A stretch of 64,000 nt of DNA from Fischerella muscicola SAG 1427-1 = PCC 73103 (GCF_000317245.1 NZ_AJLJ01000061.1:99109-163108); one strand, 5' to 3'; positions 1 through 8,874 are shown, counted from the stretch's first letter. The notes: generated from the sequence alone by a model not told the origin. Made by a program: numbers and translations.

Positions 1-1080
1 TCCTGTAGGATTGAGTCTAGCAGTTTGCTGAAATTGGGCAACAGCATCTCTAGTTTCCGTGCCATAGTAACCTGTAATATCTCGATTAAATAATCCTTTT
101 TGACGTAAACTTTGTTGTACAGCGACAACACGCGGACTATTTTCACCTAAACAGATAAAACCGCTTGTTGGTGAACACCCAGAGTTATTGACATTTGAGT
201 TGTTCACATTTACTGAGTTGTTCACATTTACTGAGTTGTTCACATTTACTGAGTTGTTCACATTTACATAGTTGGCGTTTGTAGCTATTGCTGTCCAAGT
301 TTGTCCATCAACAATTCCATTCGCTGTGAGTCCATTATCGCGCTGAAAACGTACTACAGCATCTTTGGTGACAGAACCAAAATTACCAGTGGGAGTCGCT
401 TGGAAATAACCCAACTTTGCCAAGTTTCTTTGTAATTGTAATACTTGTGGCCCGGCATCACCTTCATTCCAGGCATTGGGATAATTATCAACTCCACCAC
501 TGACAGCATTATTTGATTTTTTATTTGATCTTGATGCCAAACTAGTACGTATGACTTGCAAAGTGTTTCCACCAGCAACACCATCAGCCTGCAATTTTTT
601 GGATTGCTGAAATTTAATCACAGCTTGTTGTGTTTCTTGACCAAAGTAACCTGTAACTGGGCCATTAAAGTAACCCAATGTCCGCAAAGATTTTTGCAGT
701 TGTGTGACTGCTGACCCCCTACTACCTACCTTGAGAACGTTACTGGTGCTAGTGCTACCACTTGATTGTTTAGATTGACATGCAGCTTGTAGCGATCGCT
801 GAGTTTGTGGCCCCACCTGGCCAATCGCAGAAATTTTCTTTGCTTGCTGGAATTTTTTGACAGCATTTTCAGTTAAGGGGCCAAAATTGCCGTTGATCGG
901 CCCATTGTAGTATCCTAGCTTTTGCAAACATCTCTGGACACTCGTGACTTGAGGCCCACTATTACCTCTTCCTAATGCTAATGCTTGTTCTGCGAAATTG
1001 ATCACTCCTAAAATCAATGCTACAGATAAAAGCCGCATTGCCGCACCACTAGATAATTTCTGCCAATTCCAGTTAGTCAT
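1..1080 (-). CDS. Secreted protein with repeated peptidoglycan-binding (PG_binding_1) domains, 3' end outside window
   Basis: The frame is open from an ATG at 1080 to the window edge, giving 360 residues of a longer protein. A hydrophobic segment (RLLSVALILGVINFA) follows residue 15, so the product is probably exported; Met15 (1038) is an equally good start for the signal peptide. At least four copies of the PG_binding_1 pattern are readable, each with a VxxLQxxLxxLGYxxG core followed by GxFGxxTxxAVxxFQ, at about residues 37-95, 107-165, 205-265 and 305-360. The family binds peptidoglycan or related glycan non-catalytically. The third and fourth domains are joined by a low-complexity Asn/Val/Ser linker made of an 18-bp tandem repeat. 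No catalytic domain is visible in this part; one could lie beyond the edge. Domain assignment is secure, cellular role is inferred. Confidence 0.85.
   Translation of the reverse strand, partial: MTNWNWQKLSSGAAMRLLSVALILGVINFAEQALALGRGNSGPQVTSVQRCLQKLGYYNGPINGNFGPLTENAVKKFQQAKKISAIGQVGPQTQRSLQAACQSKQSSGSTSTSNVLKVGSRGSAVTQLQKSLRTLGYFNGPVTGYFGQETQQAVIKFQQSKKLQADGVAGGNTLQVIRTSLASRSNKKSNNAVSGGVDNYPNAWNEGDAGPQVLQLQRNLAKLGYFQATPTGNFGSVTKDAVVRFQRDNGLTANGIVDGQTWTAIATNANYVNVNNSVNVNNSVNVNNSVNVNNSNVNNSGCSPTSGFICLGENSPRVVAVQQSLRQKGLFNRDITGYYGTETRDAVAQFQQTARLNPTG
201..272 (-). repeat. 18-bp in-frame tandem repeat coding for an Asn/Val/Ser linker
   Basis: Four head-to-tail copies of an 18-bp unit (TGTTCACATTTACTGAGT on the + strand) at 201-218, 219-236, 237-254 and a diverged copy at 255-272. 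The unit length is a multiple of three and encodes NSVNVN on the minus strand between two peptidoglycan-binding domains, so copy-number change would alter linker length without a frameshift. Confidence 0.9.
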
Positions 1081-1310
1081 ATTATTAAAAAGTAAATATT
1101 TAGAGTTTTTGTCACGGATGACTCTGTATTTTTTACTACTAAAACATTTTTATTTACTCAAATAGAAATTAAAGTTGTATTTTACAGAGAAATATAGCAT
1201 TCTCTATAAAAATTACATAAGAATTTAGTATTTTTTAGTACCAGAGTTTATTTTTTATAAAAAAATTATTTTAATGTTTGTGTAAAAAATACTTCATACT
1301 TCCTGCTTCT

Positions 1311-3188
1311 TTACGGAGCGATCGCTCTTGGTAGAACAAGAGTAAAGGTAGTAGAAATTGCTGTACTTTCAACCTTAATAGAAGCTTTTAAATGTTTTGC
1401 CAGTTTCTGCACTAGTGCTAATCCTAATCCAGTTCCACCGTACCGCGAAGGATGATGTTGGGGAAGGCGGTAAAAGGGATCGAAAATACGTACAAGCTCA
1501 CTAGTGTCTATTCTCACACCAGAGTTACTAATTCTGATCTCTACGGTTTCCTCTGTTGCACATGCAGCAACAGTAATTGATTCACCCGCAGGTGTATATT
1601 TACAGGCGTTACTGAGTAATTCTGTAACAATACGTTCTAAGTCAGTGATATCTGTTTCTAAAGGTGGGAGTTCTGCACCCAGATGCAAAAATAACTGTTG
1701 CTGCTGACAAATAGTAACTTCTCGAAAAGATTCAACAATCGGAGGGAGCCAACTATTGAGATCAATCACGATTACAGTCAAAACTTCGGCTTCTGCTTCC
1801 AAATATGTAAGTGAAAGCAGATCATTAATCAGTTTGCTTTCTCGTTGACATTCGTTCTGTAAAATCTGCAATAGTTGTGACACTATATCTGTGTCTAATA
1901 ATGTTTCTTGGTTGATAATTGCTTCTAGGGTTTGTACGGCTAGGCTAATACTGGTGATTGGTGTTCTCAATTCATGGGAAAGGGATCTGAGAAATTCGTG
2001 TTTGAGATTGTCCAGTTTTTCGAGTTGGTTTACCTGTGCCTGGGCTAGTTGATAAAGTTTAGCTTGGCGAATTGCGATCGCACATTGATTTGCTATTTGT
2101 TGTACCAGCTTAATTTCCGATTCTACAAACGGTTCTTGAGTCACTTTTGTGAGCCAAATATTTCCCATCACCGTTTCGGCGTCAAAAATGGGACAAGCTA
2201 GCTGTGTCACCATAACTAAATTAGGATTCCAATCTCTTAAAACTTCACTAAATTGCAACGGCTGTTTTTGTAATAATATTTGATACAGTTTGGGAAAATC
2301 TGCAACCTGTCGTTTCATTCCTTGATAGACGGAAGCGATTGTATTGTATTCGTGGGCGATAGTAGCGAAAGTATAATTGGTATCATATAATTCGATATGG
2401 CAATGCTCGACCTGTAATAACTGTGCTAATTCAGCAATAGCAGTCTCTAAAACATGATCTATCTCTATATAATCACGTATTTCTTCGGTGATTTTTCTTA
2501 CTAATTGTTCAGACTCCTGTAACTTCCTTTCAGTTTGCAGATGTTGCACCTGTTGACGTAGTTCTGACTGTTGGATAGCAATACTAATTTGGGTTGCTAA
2601 TTGCTTGAGCAAATCAATTTCTGTTTGTAGCCATTGTCGTGGTTCACAACAATGCTGTGCTATTAACAATCCCCAAAGCTCTTGCTGAAATATAATCGGT
2701 ACTACGAGATTAGCTCTGACTTGCAAAGAGGAGAGAAAATCTATCTGATAAGGATGCAATCCAGCCGCGTAAATATCTTCTACAATCTGCATACAACCAC
2801 GCTTGTAGCGTTCTGCGTGTTTTTCGCTAAAGCAAGAGTCTGTGATCTTCATTCCTAAGAGTGGACTACCCGCAGCAATAGTAGATTCTGCAACTATAGT
2901 CCCGCTATCACCAGAATCCAGATGGTAAATCAGGACGCGATCGCTTAGTAATTGCCTTCGTAATTCTTTAACTGTAAAATTCAGAATCGTATTTAAATCA
3001 ATAGATTGACAAATTAGTTGAGCGATCGCGCTCAATATCTGATTGGAATTACTTCCATCTTCTAAATCTGTATCGATTTGAAATTTTTGACAGACAGGTT
3101 GTGCTAATTCTGCGGTAGATTCTGATGGATTGATATTCATGCGAGAGTCCCTGGTTGGTTTACTGACTCTACTAGGTCTTCTCTCCAT
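1311..3188 (-). CDS. Sensor histidine kinase with two GAF domains (cyanobacteriochrome-like first GAF)
   Basis: A 625-residue soluble two-component kinase. GAF 1 covers about residues 50-210 and GAF 2 about 235-378. The dimerisation helix has the H-box SHELRTP with phospho-acceptor His405. The ATPase domain carries an N box (ELLSNACKYTP), an F-like motif (FDPFYRL) and a G box (GTGLGLALV). GAF 1 strongly resembles phytochrome/cyanobacteriochrome GAFs (VRANLVVPI near 157-165). It has the DxCF motif (DSCF, 117-120), but the position where the chromophore-binding Cys-His pair is expected reads PYQ. Bilin binding is therefore doubtful. No transmembrane segment is seen. Met17 (3140) is an alternative start. 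No response regulator gene is adjacent, so this is an orphan kinase; partner and signal are unknown. Confidence 0.9.
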   Translation of the reverse strand: MERRPSRVSKPTRDSRMNINPSESTAELAQPVCQKFQIDTDLEDGSNSNQILSAIAQLICQSIDLNTILNFTVKELRRQLLSDRVLIYHLDSGDSGTIVAESTIAAGSPLLGMKITDSCFSEKHAERYKRGCMQIVEDIYAAGLHPYQIDFLSSLQVRANLVVPIIFQQELWGLLIAQHCCEPRQWLQTEIDLLKQLATQISIAIQQSELRQQVQHLQTERKLQESEQLVRKITEEIRDYIEIDHVLETAIAELAQLLQVEHCHIELYDTNYTFATIAHEYNTIASVYQGMKRQVADFPKLYQILLQKQPLQFSEVLRDWNPNLVMVTQLACPIFDAETVMGNIWLTKVTQEPFVESEIKLVQQIANQCAIAIRQAKLYQLAQAQVNQLEKLDNLKHEFLRSLSHELRTPITSISLAVQTLEAIINQETLLDTDIVSQLLQILQNECQRESKLINDLLSLTYLEAEAEVLTVIVIDLNSWLPPIVESFREVTICQQQQLFLHLGAELPPLETDITDLERIVTELLSNACKYTPAGESITVAACATEETVEIRISNSGVRIDTSELVRIFDPFYRLPQHHPSRYGGTGLGLALVQKLAKHLKASIKVESTAISTTFTLVLPRAIAP

Positions 3189-3759
3189 AAAATAATATCT
3201 AATTGTAGTAAATGCCTTTAAGCACCTCAGATCAATACTAAGAAGCCTTTGTGGACTAAAATTCTATCCTATGCACTGCTGATGAAAAATTTAGTAAAGC
3301 TTATAGTTGCTCAACCTAGTTAAGTTTTAACTGGTTATAGAGCTTCAAATATATAAATTGCAGGATAATGGCAAATAGTTAAGTTATTTGCTGTATCTTT
3401 TTTAGCATTTTTGCATAAATTCATTTTACAAAAACTTGCTATGTCACTAAATTTTATAAATCTTAATATCTATGCAGATAAATAAGTAATATGAATTTGA
3501 AAAAAGAATGCGACAGATGAATTCTGTTGTAGAGACGCGATAAATCGCGTCTGATTTATCGCGTCTGATTTATCGCGTCTCATATTCTGAAGGTATCGCA
3601 AACATTTTTTGAATCGGTATAATATGAGTAGGGGAGGCAAAAAGCCGCGTGGATGTTCCTCCCGCTTTATTGCCGTTGTATTATGGCGGAACGCCTAACG
3701 CACCCCACGAAATACTTAGATAATTAATTGATTTTTTGGTATTCCTAACTCAATAACTG
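3189..3759. other. 571-bp intergenic region with dispersed repeats, no gene seen
   Basis: The part next to the kinase gene is AT-rich and probably holds its promoter. From 3532 to 3622 lie copies of a GATTTATCGCGTCT motif in tandem and inverted arrangement, followed by a block that recurs near 59.7 kb. From about 3633 to 3712 is a GC-richer repeat-like stretch unlike its surroundings. I found no plausible coding frame. Confidence 0.6.
3532..3622. repeat. Dispersed repeat with GATTTATCGCGTCT units
   Basis: Three closely spaced copies of the unit GATTTATCGCGTC sit at 3532-3580, the first inverted. They are followed at 3580-3622 by a 43-bp block that matches the reverse complement of 59734-59776 with two mismatches. 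A shortened form of the unit also occurs near 61465-61485. These are intergenic family members of the kind common in Nostocales; no function can be read from the sequence. Confidence 0.8.
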
Positions 3760-5247
3760 TTAAAAACGATCTACCCCATCTATTGCCTCAAACTTCTTAC
3801 TACTCTCACCCATAGCCTTTGCAGCTTCTCCACAGGTGCGCGGCGTCGGAAAAATCTTCTCTGGATTCGCTAAACCTTGAGGATTAAAAACTTGCCGTAC
3901 CCATTGCATAGTTTCTAAATCAGCTTCCGTAAACATCTCTGGCATGTAACATTTTTTATCTGCTCCAATTCCGTGTTCACCAGAAATACTACCACCAACT
4001 CTCACACATAACTTGAGAATTTCTCCCCCCACTTCTTCCACTATTTCTAATGCACCTGGAACAGAATTATCAAACAAAATTAATGGGTGAAGATTGCCAT
4101 CACCAGCATGAAAAACATTGGCAATCTGATACCCATATTTTTGGCTCAATGTCTCAATCTCTTGCAAGACATAAGCTAACTGAGTCCGAGGAATTACTCC
4201 ATCCTGTACATAATAATCTGGACTCAAATGTCCAGCCGCAGCAAACGCAGCTTTGCGTCCCTTCCATAATTTTAATCGCGTATCTGGATCACTGGCAGAA
4301 GTCACATTACGCGCTCCGTTTTGTTGACAAATTTCCGCGATTCTTTGTTTATTTGTTGCAACTTCTACAGCCAAACCATCAATTTCTATTAATAGAATTG
4401 CCACAGCATCACGGGGATAACAATTTGTTTTCACCACATCTTCCACAGCATTGATGCTGAGATTATCCATAATTTCCATACCACCAGGAATAATCCCCGC
4501 ACTGATAATATCAGAAACACTCGCCCCCGCTGCTTCAATACTCGTAAAATCTGCCAACAACACACAGATTGATTCTGCACTTTTGAGGATTCGCAGCGTA
4601 ATTTCCGTAGCGATACCCAAAGTTCCTTCCGAACCAACAAATATACCCGTTAAATCATAACCAGGCATTTCGGGAATTTCTCCGCCCAAATCTAAAATTT
4701 CGCCTTCAGGAGTGACTATTTTCAATCCCAAAACATGGTTTGTTGTCACACCATACTTGAGACAATGCACACCCCCCGAATTTTCCGCAACATTACCACC
4801 AATAGAGCAGATAATTTGACTGGAGGGATCTGGAGCGTAGTAAAAACCAGCACCACTAACAGTTTGCGTTACCCAGTTATTAATTACCCCTGGTTGAACA
4901 ACAACACGCTGATTTTCTAAATCTATATTCAGAATTTGCCGCATTAAAGAAGTAACAATCAAAACACTATTTTCAATTGGCAAAGCCCCACCTGATAAAC
5001 CAGTACCAGAACCACGAGCAATAAAGGGGACAGAGTATTTATTGCATATCTTTACTACTGTTGCCACTTGTTCTGTAGTTCTTGGTAGCACCACCACCGC
5101 CGGGCGTTGGCGATAGCTAGTGAGTCCATCGCATTCATAAGTGATCAGTTCTTCGCGGCGTTGCACAACACCATTTTTGCCAACTGCTGCTTCAAATTCC
5201 TTGATAATGGGTTGCCAGTTGCGTTGTTGTTTGTCTTGGGTGAGCAT
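3760..5247 (-). CDS. glcD: Glycolate oxidase/dehydrogenase subunit GlcD (FAD-linked)
   Basis: A 495-residue flavoprotein of the GlcD/D-lactate dehydrogenase class, which oxidises glycolate to glyoxylate in photorespiratory carbon salvage. The N-terminal FAD-binding type-4 domain is visible at about residues 40-225, with the flavin-contacting stretch ARGSGTGLSGGALP near 77-90 and later GSEGTLGI. The C-terminal FAD-oxidase domain ends with HAGDGNLHPL and the GEHGIG signature. The length is usual for the family. No GlcF or GlcE partner gene is adjacent, in keeping with cyanobacteria, where GlcD is usually separate. The ATG at 5247 agrees with family starts. A lactate dehydrogenase with the same fold cannot be excluded from sequence alone. 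Confidence 0.92.
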   Translation of the reverse strand: MLTQDKQQRNWQPIIKEFEAAVGKNGVVQRREELITYECDGLTSYRQRPAVVVLPRTTEQVATVVKICNKYSVPFIARGSGTGLSGGALPIENSVLIVTSLMRQILNIDLENQRVVVQPGVINNWVTQTVSGAGFYYAPDPSSQIICSIGGNVAENSGGVHCLKYGVTTNHVLGLKIVTPEGEILDLGGEIPEMPGYDLTGIFVGSEGTLGIATEITLRILKSAESICVLLADFTSIEAAGASVSDIISAGIIPGGMEIMDNLSINAVEDVVKTNCYPRDAVAILLIEIDGLAVEVATNKQRIAEICQQNGARNVTSASDPDTRLKLWKGRKAAFAAAGHLSPDYYVQDGVIPRTQLAYVLQEIETLSQKYGYQIANVFHAGDGNLHPLILFDNSVPGALEIVEEVGGEILKLCVRVGGSISGEHGIGADKKCYMPEMFTEADLETMQWVRQVFNPQGLANPEKIFPTPRTCGEAAKAMGESSKKFEAIDGVDRF

Positions 5248-5350
5248 AGGTTTTGTGGAAAGAAAGATGCGATCGCTTGTGTGAGTTGGTCTAATTAATA
5301 TTGTTACAGGTGTTTTATTGAATCAACTAACCTAGAAATATCGCTCTCAA

Positions 5351-6052
5351 GTGGTGGATAAACTCATGGTTGAGCAACTTTTAATCAATAATGATGATTA
5401 CTATGTGCCAGATGCTAGCCAGCTAGTTACTGAAGATGATACGCCTGTGGATAATTTTGCCACGGAAAAACAACAACGCCTGTTAATTACCTCTCTTTAC
5501 AGTTCATTACAAAACCAGACTTTTTTAGCTGCTGCTAATGTCGGTATATATCATACTGACGGACAGTCTCCGATTATACCTGATGTTTTTCTCAGCCTAG
5601 ATGTGCAAGTGCCACAAAACTGGTGGGAGAAACAAAACCGTTGTTATATGCTTTGGAAGTTTGGCAAACCCCCGGAAGTTGTGATTGAAATAGTCTCTAA
5701 TAAAGAAGGTGATGAACTAGGCAGTAAACTCAAAACTTACGAACACATGCGGGCAAGTTACTACGTAATATACGACCCAACTCAGCAATTATCACAGCAG
5801 GCGTTGCGTATTTATGAAATTCGCGGTAGGCGCTATTTTGAAACATCTGAAACTTGGTTGGAACAAGTCGGTTTAGGCTTAACTCTTTGGCAAGGTGAAT
5901 TTGAAGGTAGACAAGACATGTGGTTACGCTGGTGCTACCAAGATGGTACGCTGCTAGCAACTGGAGATGAACGTGCAAAAGTTGCTGAACAACGCGCTAC
6001 ACAATTAGCTGAAAAACTGCGATCGCTTGGCATCGATCCAGAAAATCTCTAG
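5351..6052 (+). CDS. Uma2 family (DUF820) endonuclease-like protein
   Basis: A 233-residue member of the Uma2/DUF820 family, greatly expanded in cyanobacteria and related to PD-(D/E)XK nucleases. Visible elements are the PDVFLSLDVQ segment, then PPEVVIEIVS with the acidic residue, and GSKLKTYEHMRASYYVIYDP, which supplies the family lysine and the YWVVDP-like strand. The C-terminus has a helical tail with heptad-like character (AKVAEQRATQLAEKL). The first in-frame start is GTG at 5351; an ATG at 5366 is equally possible. The gene stands alone, divergent from glcD. The biological substrate of this family is not established; nuclease activity is inferred from fold. Confidence 0.85.
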   Translation: MVDKLMVEQLLINNDDYYVPDASQLVTEDDTPVDNFATEKQQRLLITSLYSSLQNQTFLAAANVGIYHTDGQSPIIPDVFLSLDVQVPQNWWEKQNRCYMLWKFGKPPEVVIEIVSNKEGDELGSKLKTYEHMRASYYVIYDPTQQLSQQALRIYEIRGRRYFETSETWLEQVGLGLTLWQGEFEGRQDMWLRWCYQDGTLLATGDERAKVAEQRATQLAEKLRSLGIDPENL

Positions 6053-6109
6053 AGACTTGCATAAAATTTCATTCAACCATCTTGCCAAGTCTTGCTTGTA
6101 AATTTATTA

Positions 6110-6129
6110 TATAACTAACGTTCGATATA
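6110..6129. promoter_or_regulatory. Operator-like palindrome upstream of the TetR gene
   Basis: The 20-bp site centred on AACGTT reads TATA-C-AACGTT-G-TATA symmetrically, with only two symmetric positions per arm unmatched. It ends 14 bp before the ATG of the TetR-type regulator. Size and position fit an autoregulatory TetR operator. This is inference from symmetry and location only. Confidence 0.45.
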
Positions 6130-6143
6130 AATTTTCTACATCA

Positions 6144-6722
6144 ATGCCGAAGATTGTTGATCATGAACAATATCGCCAAGAATTGTTGATAAAATCCTTT
6201 GATCTATTTGCAGAAAAAGGCTATGCATCAATCACGATGCGCGAGATAGCTAAAGGTTTAGGAGTTTCTACCGGGACACTTTATCATTACTTTCCTAGTA
6301 AAGAAGCTTTATTTTTGCAGTTGATTGAAGAATTAACAAAGCAGGATATTCTTAATTTTTTAGCTGAAGCAGGAGATGCTCAAACTTTAGCAGAACGCAT
6401 CAAAACTTTGATGAATTTTGTTGCTAAAAACGAAGACTATTTTTTTAAACAAAATGTACTAATGCTTGATTTTTATCAGCAGCAAGAACGAACTGAGGTC
6501 TTAAATAACCAGACTCTTAGAAGAGTTTGGGATGATGCCATACAAGCACTTGCAAGCTATCTAGAAATTGAAGATCGAGCGATCGCTGACTTCATATATT
6601 GTTTTGTCAACGGCTTAATTTCGGCACGAATGTTTGAAAGCGATACCATTTCTTACACTGAACAAAGCGAATTGCTAGCAAACATGTTAACTACTTATTT
6701 GAAAGCCAAAAAAACTCATTAA
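6144..6722 (+). CDS. TetR/AcrR family transcriptional regulator
   Basis: A 192-residue regulator with a typical N-terminal helix-turn-helix, about residues 10-55: ITMREIAKGLGVSTGTLYHYFPSKEALF. The C-terminal two thirds is the divergent ligand-binding helical domain. It is the first gene of a train of same-strand genes; only 30 bp separate it from the DevB-like gene. It most likely controls the exporter operon that follows, sensing an exported compound or membrane stress. A symmetric site lies just upstream of its start. The ATG at 6144 places the helix-turn-helix at the usual distance from the N-terminus. Confidence 0.93.
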   Translation: MPKIVDHEQYRQELLIKSFDLFAEKGYASITMREIAKGLGVSTGTLYHYFPSKEALFLQLIEELTKQDILNFLAEAGDAQTLAERIKTLMNFVAKNEDYFFKQNVLMLDFYQQQERTEVLNNQTLRRVWDDAIQALASYLEIEDRAIADFIYCFVNGLISARMFESDTISYTEQSELLANMLTTYLKAKKTH

Positions 6723-6752
6723 AACTCAGCGTTCCTCTGCGTTAAAAAAAAC

Positions 6753-8039
6753 ATGACTCAACAATTTCTTTCCAAACCTTCCACTCAAAAACTGATCGGA
6801 TTAGTCATAACAGCTACGGCTTTAACTAGTGCGATCGCTTTCTATGGAATCTCTCAATATGGCTTAGTTGGTAATTCCGAACCTCCAGCACTCGAAACAC
6901 CTCCTGCTGTCAAAAAAGTTACTGCCCTCGGACGCTTGCAGCCAGAAGGAGAAGTAATTAGCCTATCTGCACCTTTAGCACTCGATGGCGATCGCCTAGC
7001 AAAATGGTTTGTCAAAGAAAGCGATCGCGTCAACACAGGACAAGTTCTGGCAATTTTGGATTCTCAAAAACACTTGCAAGATGCTGTAGTTCAAGCAAAA
7101 GAACAAGTGAAAATTGCCCAAGCTAAACTAGCACAGGTACAAGCAGGGGCAAAAACCGGAGAAATTCAAGCACAGCAAGCAAACATTAATCGAATTCAGA
7201 CAGAACAACTCACAGAAATTCAGGCACAAACAGCAACCATAGCCCGTTTAAGAGCAGAACAACAGACAGAAACCCAAGCCCAACAAGCCAACATCGGGCG
7301 ATTAACAGCAGAATTAGCAAACGCCAAATTAGAATTCCAACGTCATCAAACACTTTATCAAGAAGGGGCAATTTCTGCATCTTTATTAGATAGCAAACGC
7401 TTGACATTTCAAACGACACAACAGCAATTAGCGGAAGCCCAAGCCAACCTCCAACGTATCCAAACATCCCGACAACAAGAACTAGCCGAAGCCCAAGCCA
7501 ACCTCAGACGCATTCAAACATCCCGACAAGAAGAATTAAAATCCGCAAAAGCAACTCTGAATCAAATAGCTGAAGTTCGTCCTGTTGATGTCCAAACAGC
7601 ACAAGCAGAAATAGACAATGCGATCGCCACACTCAAACAAGCACAAACTAACCTAGAACAAGCTTATATCCGCGCCCCATTTCCAGGACAAATTCTCAAG
7701 ATTCATACCCACGCTGGAGAAAAAATTGCTGATGCTGGGATTGCAGAACTCGGACAAACCAACCAGATGCTAGTAGTAGCAGAAGTTTATCAAACTGATA
7801 TTGGCAAAATTCAACTTGGGCAACAAGCTGCTATTTCCGGACAGGCTTTTTCGGGAGAGTTACGAGGAAAGGTTTCACACATTGGCTTGCAGGTGAATAA
7901 ACAAAACGTCTTCAGCAATGAACCAGGAGAAAATTTAGATCGCCGCGTAGTTGAAGTCAAAATTCGCCTCAACCCAGAAGATAGCAAGCGAGTGAGTAGT
8001 TTGACTAACTTACAAGTGCAGACAGCAATTGAGTTGTAA
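6753..8039 (+). CDS. DevB-like ABC exporter membrane fusion protein (HlyD family)
   Basis: A 428-residue periplasmic adaptor of the DevB/HlyD type. One N-terminal transmembrane segment (about residues 14-32) anchors it. A first lipoyl/barrel half near GRLQPEGEVISLSAP is followed by a very long Gln/Ala-rich coiled-coil hairpin (about 110-305) and then by the second lipoyl half (YIRAPFPGQILKIH). Repeated AEAQANL-RIQTSRQ units within the hairpin suggest internal duplication. In Nostoc, DevB works with DevC and DevA and an outer membrane TolC-type channel to export heterocyst glycolipids, and several paralogous sets exist for other cargo. Here a DUF2834 gene, DevC-like and DevA-like genes follow, so the operon is a complete inner-membrane exporter. 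Cargo is unknown. Confidence 0.9.
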   Translation: MTQQFLSKPSTQKLIGLVITATALTSAIAFYGISQYGLVGNSEPPALETPPAVKKVTALGRLQPEGEVISLSAPLALDGDRLAKWFVKESDRVNTGQVLAILDSQKHLQDAVVQAKEQVKIAQAKLAQVQAGAKTGEIQAQQANINRIQTEQLTEIQAQTATIARLRAEQQTETQAQQANIGRLTAELANAKLEFQRHQTLYQEGAISASLLDSKRLTFQTTQQQLAEAQANLQRIQTSRQQELAEAQANLRRIQTSRQEELKSAKATLNQIAEVRPVDVQTAQAEIDNAIATLKQAQTNLEQAYIRAPFPGQILKIHTHAGEKIADAGIAELGQTNQMLVVAEVYQTDIGKIQLGQQAAISGQAFSGELRGKVSHIGLQVNKQNVFSNEPGENLDRRVVEVKIRLNPEDSKRVSSLTNLQVQTAIEL

Positions 8040-8050
8040 AGTTTTTTTGC

Positions 8051-8066
8051 TCGTTATTTATAACGA
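8051..8066. promoter_or_regulatory. Inverted repeat directly before the DUF2834 start codon
   Basis: TCGTTAT and ATAACGA face each other across a 2-bp centre and end immediately before the ATG at 8067. It could be an operator or an mRNA hairpin over the ribosome-binding region. No classical Shine-Dalgarno sequence is visible there. Significance is uncertain. Confidence 0.3.
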
Positions 8067-8468
8067 ATGTTTGATATAGATGCGATCGACAAACTTAGGA
8101 GATTCGTGAATATGTTGCAAGGAACCTACTTATTATTTTGTATTCTTGGCTTGGCTTTACCTTACTCCCAGTTTATTCCATTTCTCTTAGAACACGGTTT
8201 GAACATCCATTTGTTTTTGGAACAGCTTTTTACTAATCATATTTCCGCTTTCTTTGGTATGGATGTAATTGTCTCAGCAGTCGTTCTTTTAGTATTTGTG
8301 TTTCGGGAAGGAAAACGCTTAAAAATGCGTTTTCTCTGGGTTTATGTTCTCAGCACTCTTACGATTGGCGTTTCCTTTGCACTGCCATTATTTCTTCTTA
8401 TGCGACAGCACCAGTTAGACAAACAAACTGCTTGCTTCCAAACACAATATGAAGATTCACTCTTGTAG
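8067..8468 (+). CDS. DUF2834 family small membrane protein
   Basis: A 133-residue protein with three hydrophobic segments, at about residues 16-36, 62-80 and 90-110. The patterns YLLFCILGLALPYSQF and FFGMDVIVSAVVLLVFVFREG match the DUF2834 family, whose function is unknown. It lies 27 bp after the DevB-like gene and is followed, after a degraded stretch, by the DevC-like permease, so it is embedded in an exporter operon. It may be a small accessory subunit or a passenger; nothing in the sequence decides this. Residues after about 120 are hydrophilic and lie outside the conserved core. Confidence 0.8.
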   Translation: MFDIDAIDKLRRFVNMLQGTYLLFCILGLALPYSQFIPFLLEHGLNIHLFLEQLFTNHISAFFGMDVIVSAVVLLVFVFREGKRLKMRFLWVYVLSTLTIGVSFALPLFLLMRQHQLDKQTACFQTQYEDSLL

Positions 8469-8874
8469 AACTTTGCTAATTTTGTTGCGACTGTTCCGCA
8501 GAAAAATTCACCCTTGGACAACCTTAGTGACAGCTGGTTGCAAAATTATTTACTCCTGCGGAATCGAACAGGAACGAGAAAAAGTCCGCTTCTTAATTGC
8601 AACAACAAAAATCGACTTCGTAAGTGTTTACCAATTTTTAAATGACTTGTTGTGGTGAAACTATGATTACTTTTGAAATTCTAATTCTTAAAGAATCACA
8701 AATTGATGAAGCAAGCGAAATTCTGACAAATTCATTTAAGAAGTTTTTATTTTTGTTTAGTTAATTTCTCAAAATTTGTGTACCCTGCGGGAAGCCGCAC
8801 TGAGGGGCGTTTACATCTGTGTACATCTGTGTTCGTTTCTTAAAATAGCTTTTACCAAATTTCAAAGAATCACC
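8469..8874 (+). other. 406-bp stretch inside the exporter operon with degraded coding remnants
   Basis: Between the DUF2834 and DevC-like genes no intact gene is convincing. A 69-codon frame at 8449-8658 overlaps the DUF2834 3' end and has no recognisable motif. A short frame at 8663-8764 resembles the start of a GNAT acetyltransferase. From 8779 onwards the sequence contains a GCGGGAAGCCGC-type repeat and a short direct repeat (TACATCTGTG, twice). The permease frame reads upstream through this repeat, but its true start is at 8875. Confidence 0.5.
8663..8764 (+). pseudogene. Possible N-terminal remnant of a GNAT acetyltransferase
   Basis: The 33-codon frame begins MITFEILILKESQIDEASEI, which has the alternating hydrophobic start and the helix (IDEASEILTNSF) typical of the first strand and helix of GNAT N-acetyltransferases. 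It stops after a Phe/Leu/Lys-rich tail that fits no domain. I read it as a truncated gene left inside the operon. The match is short and could be chance. Confidence 0.25.

Noticed and set aside
354..584. 76-codon minus-strand frame
   Set aside because: It is an out-of-frame shadow of the peptidoglycan-binding gene, which itself runs off the window on the same strand.
8449..8658. 69-codon plus-strand frame after the DUF2834 gene
   Set aside because: It overlaps the DUF2834 end, has no motif and the region appears degraded.
8776..8874. N-terminal extension of the DevC-like permease
   Set aside because: The extension translates repeat DNA and the family start is at 8875.
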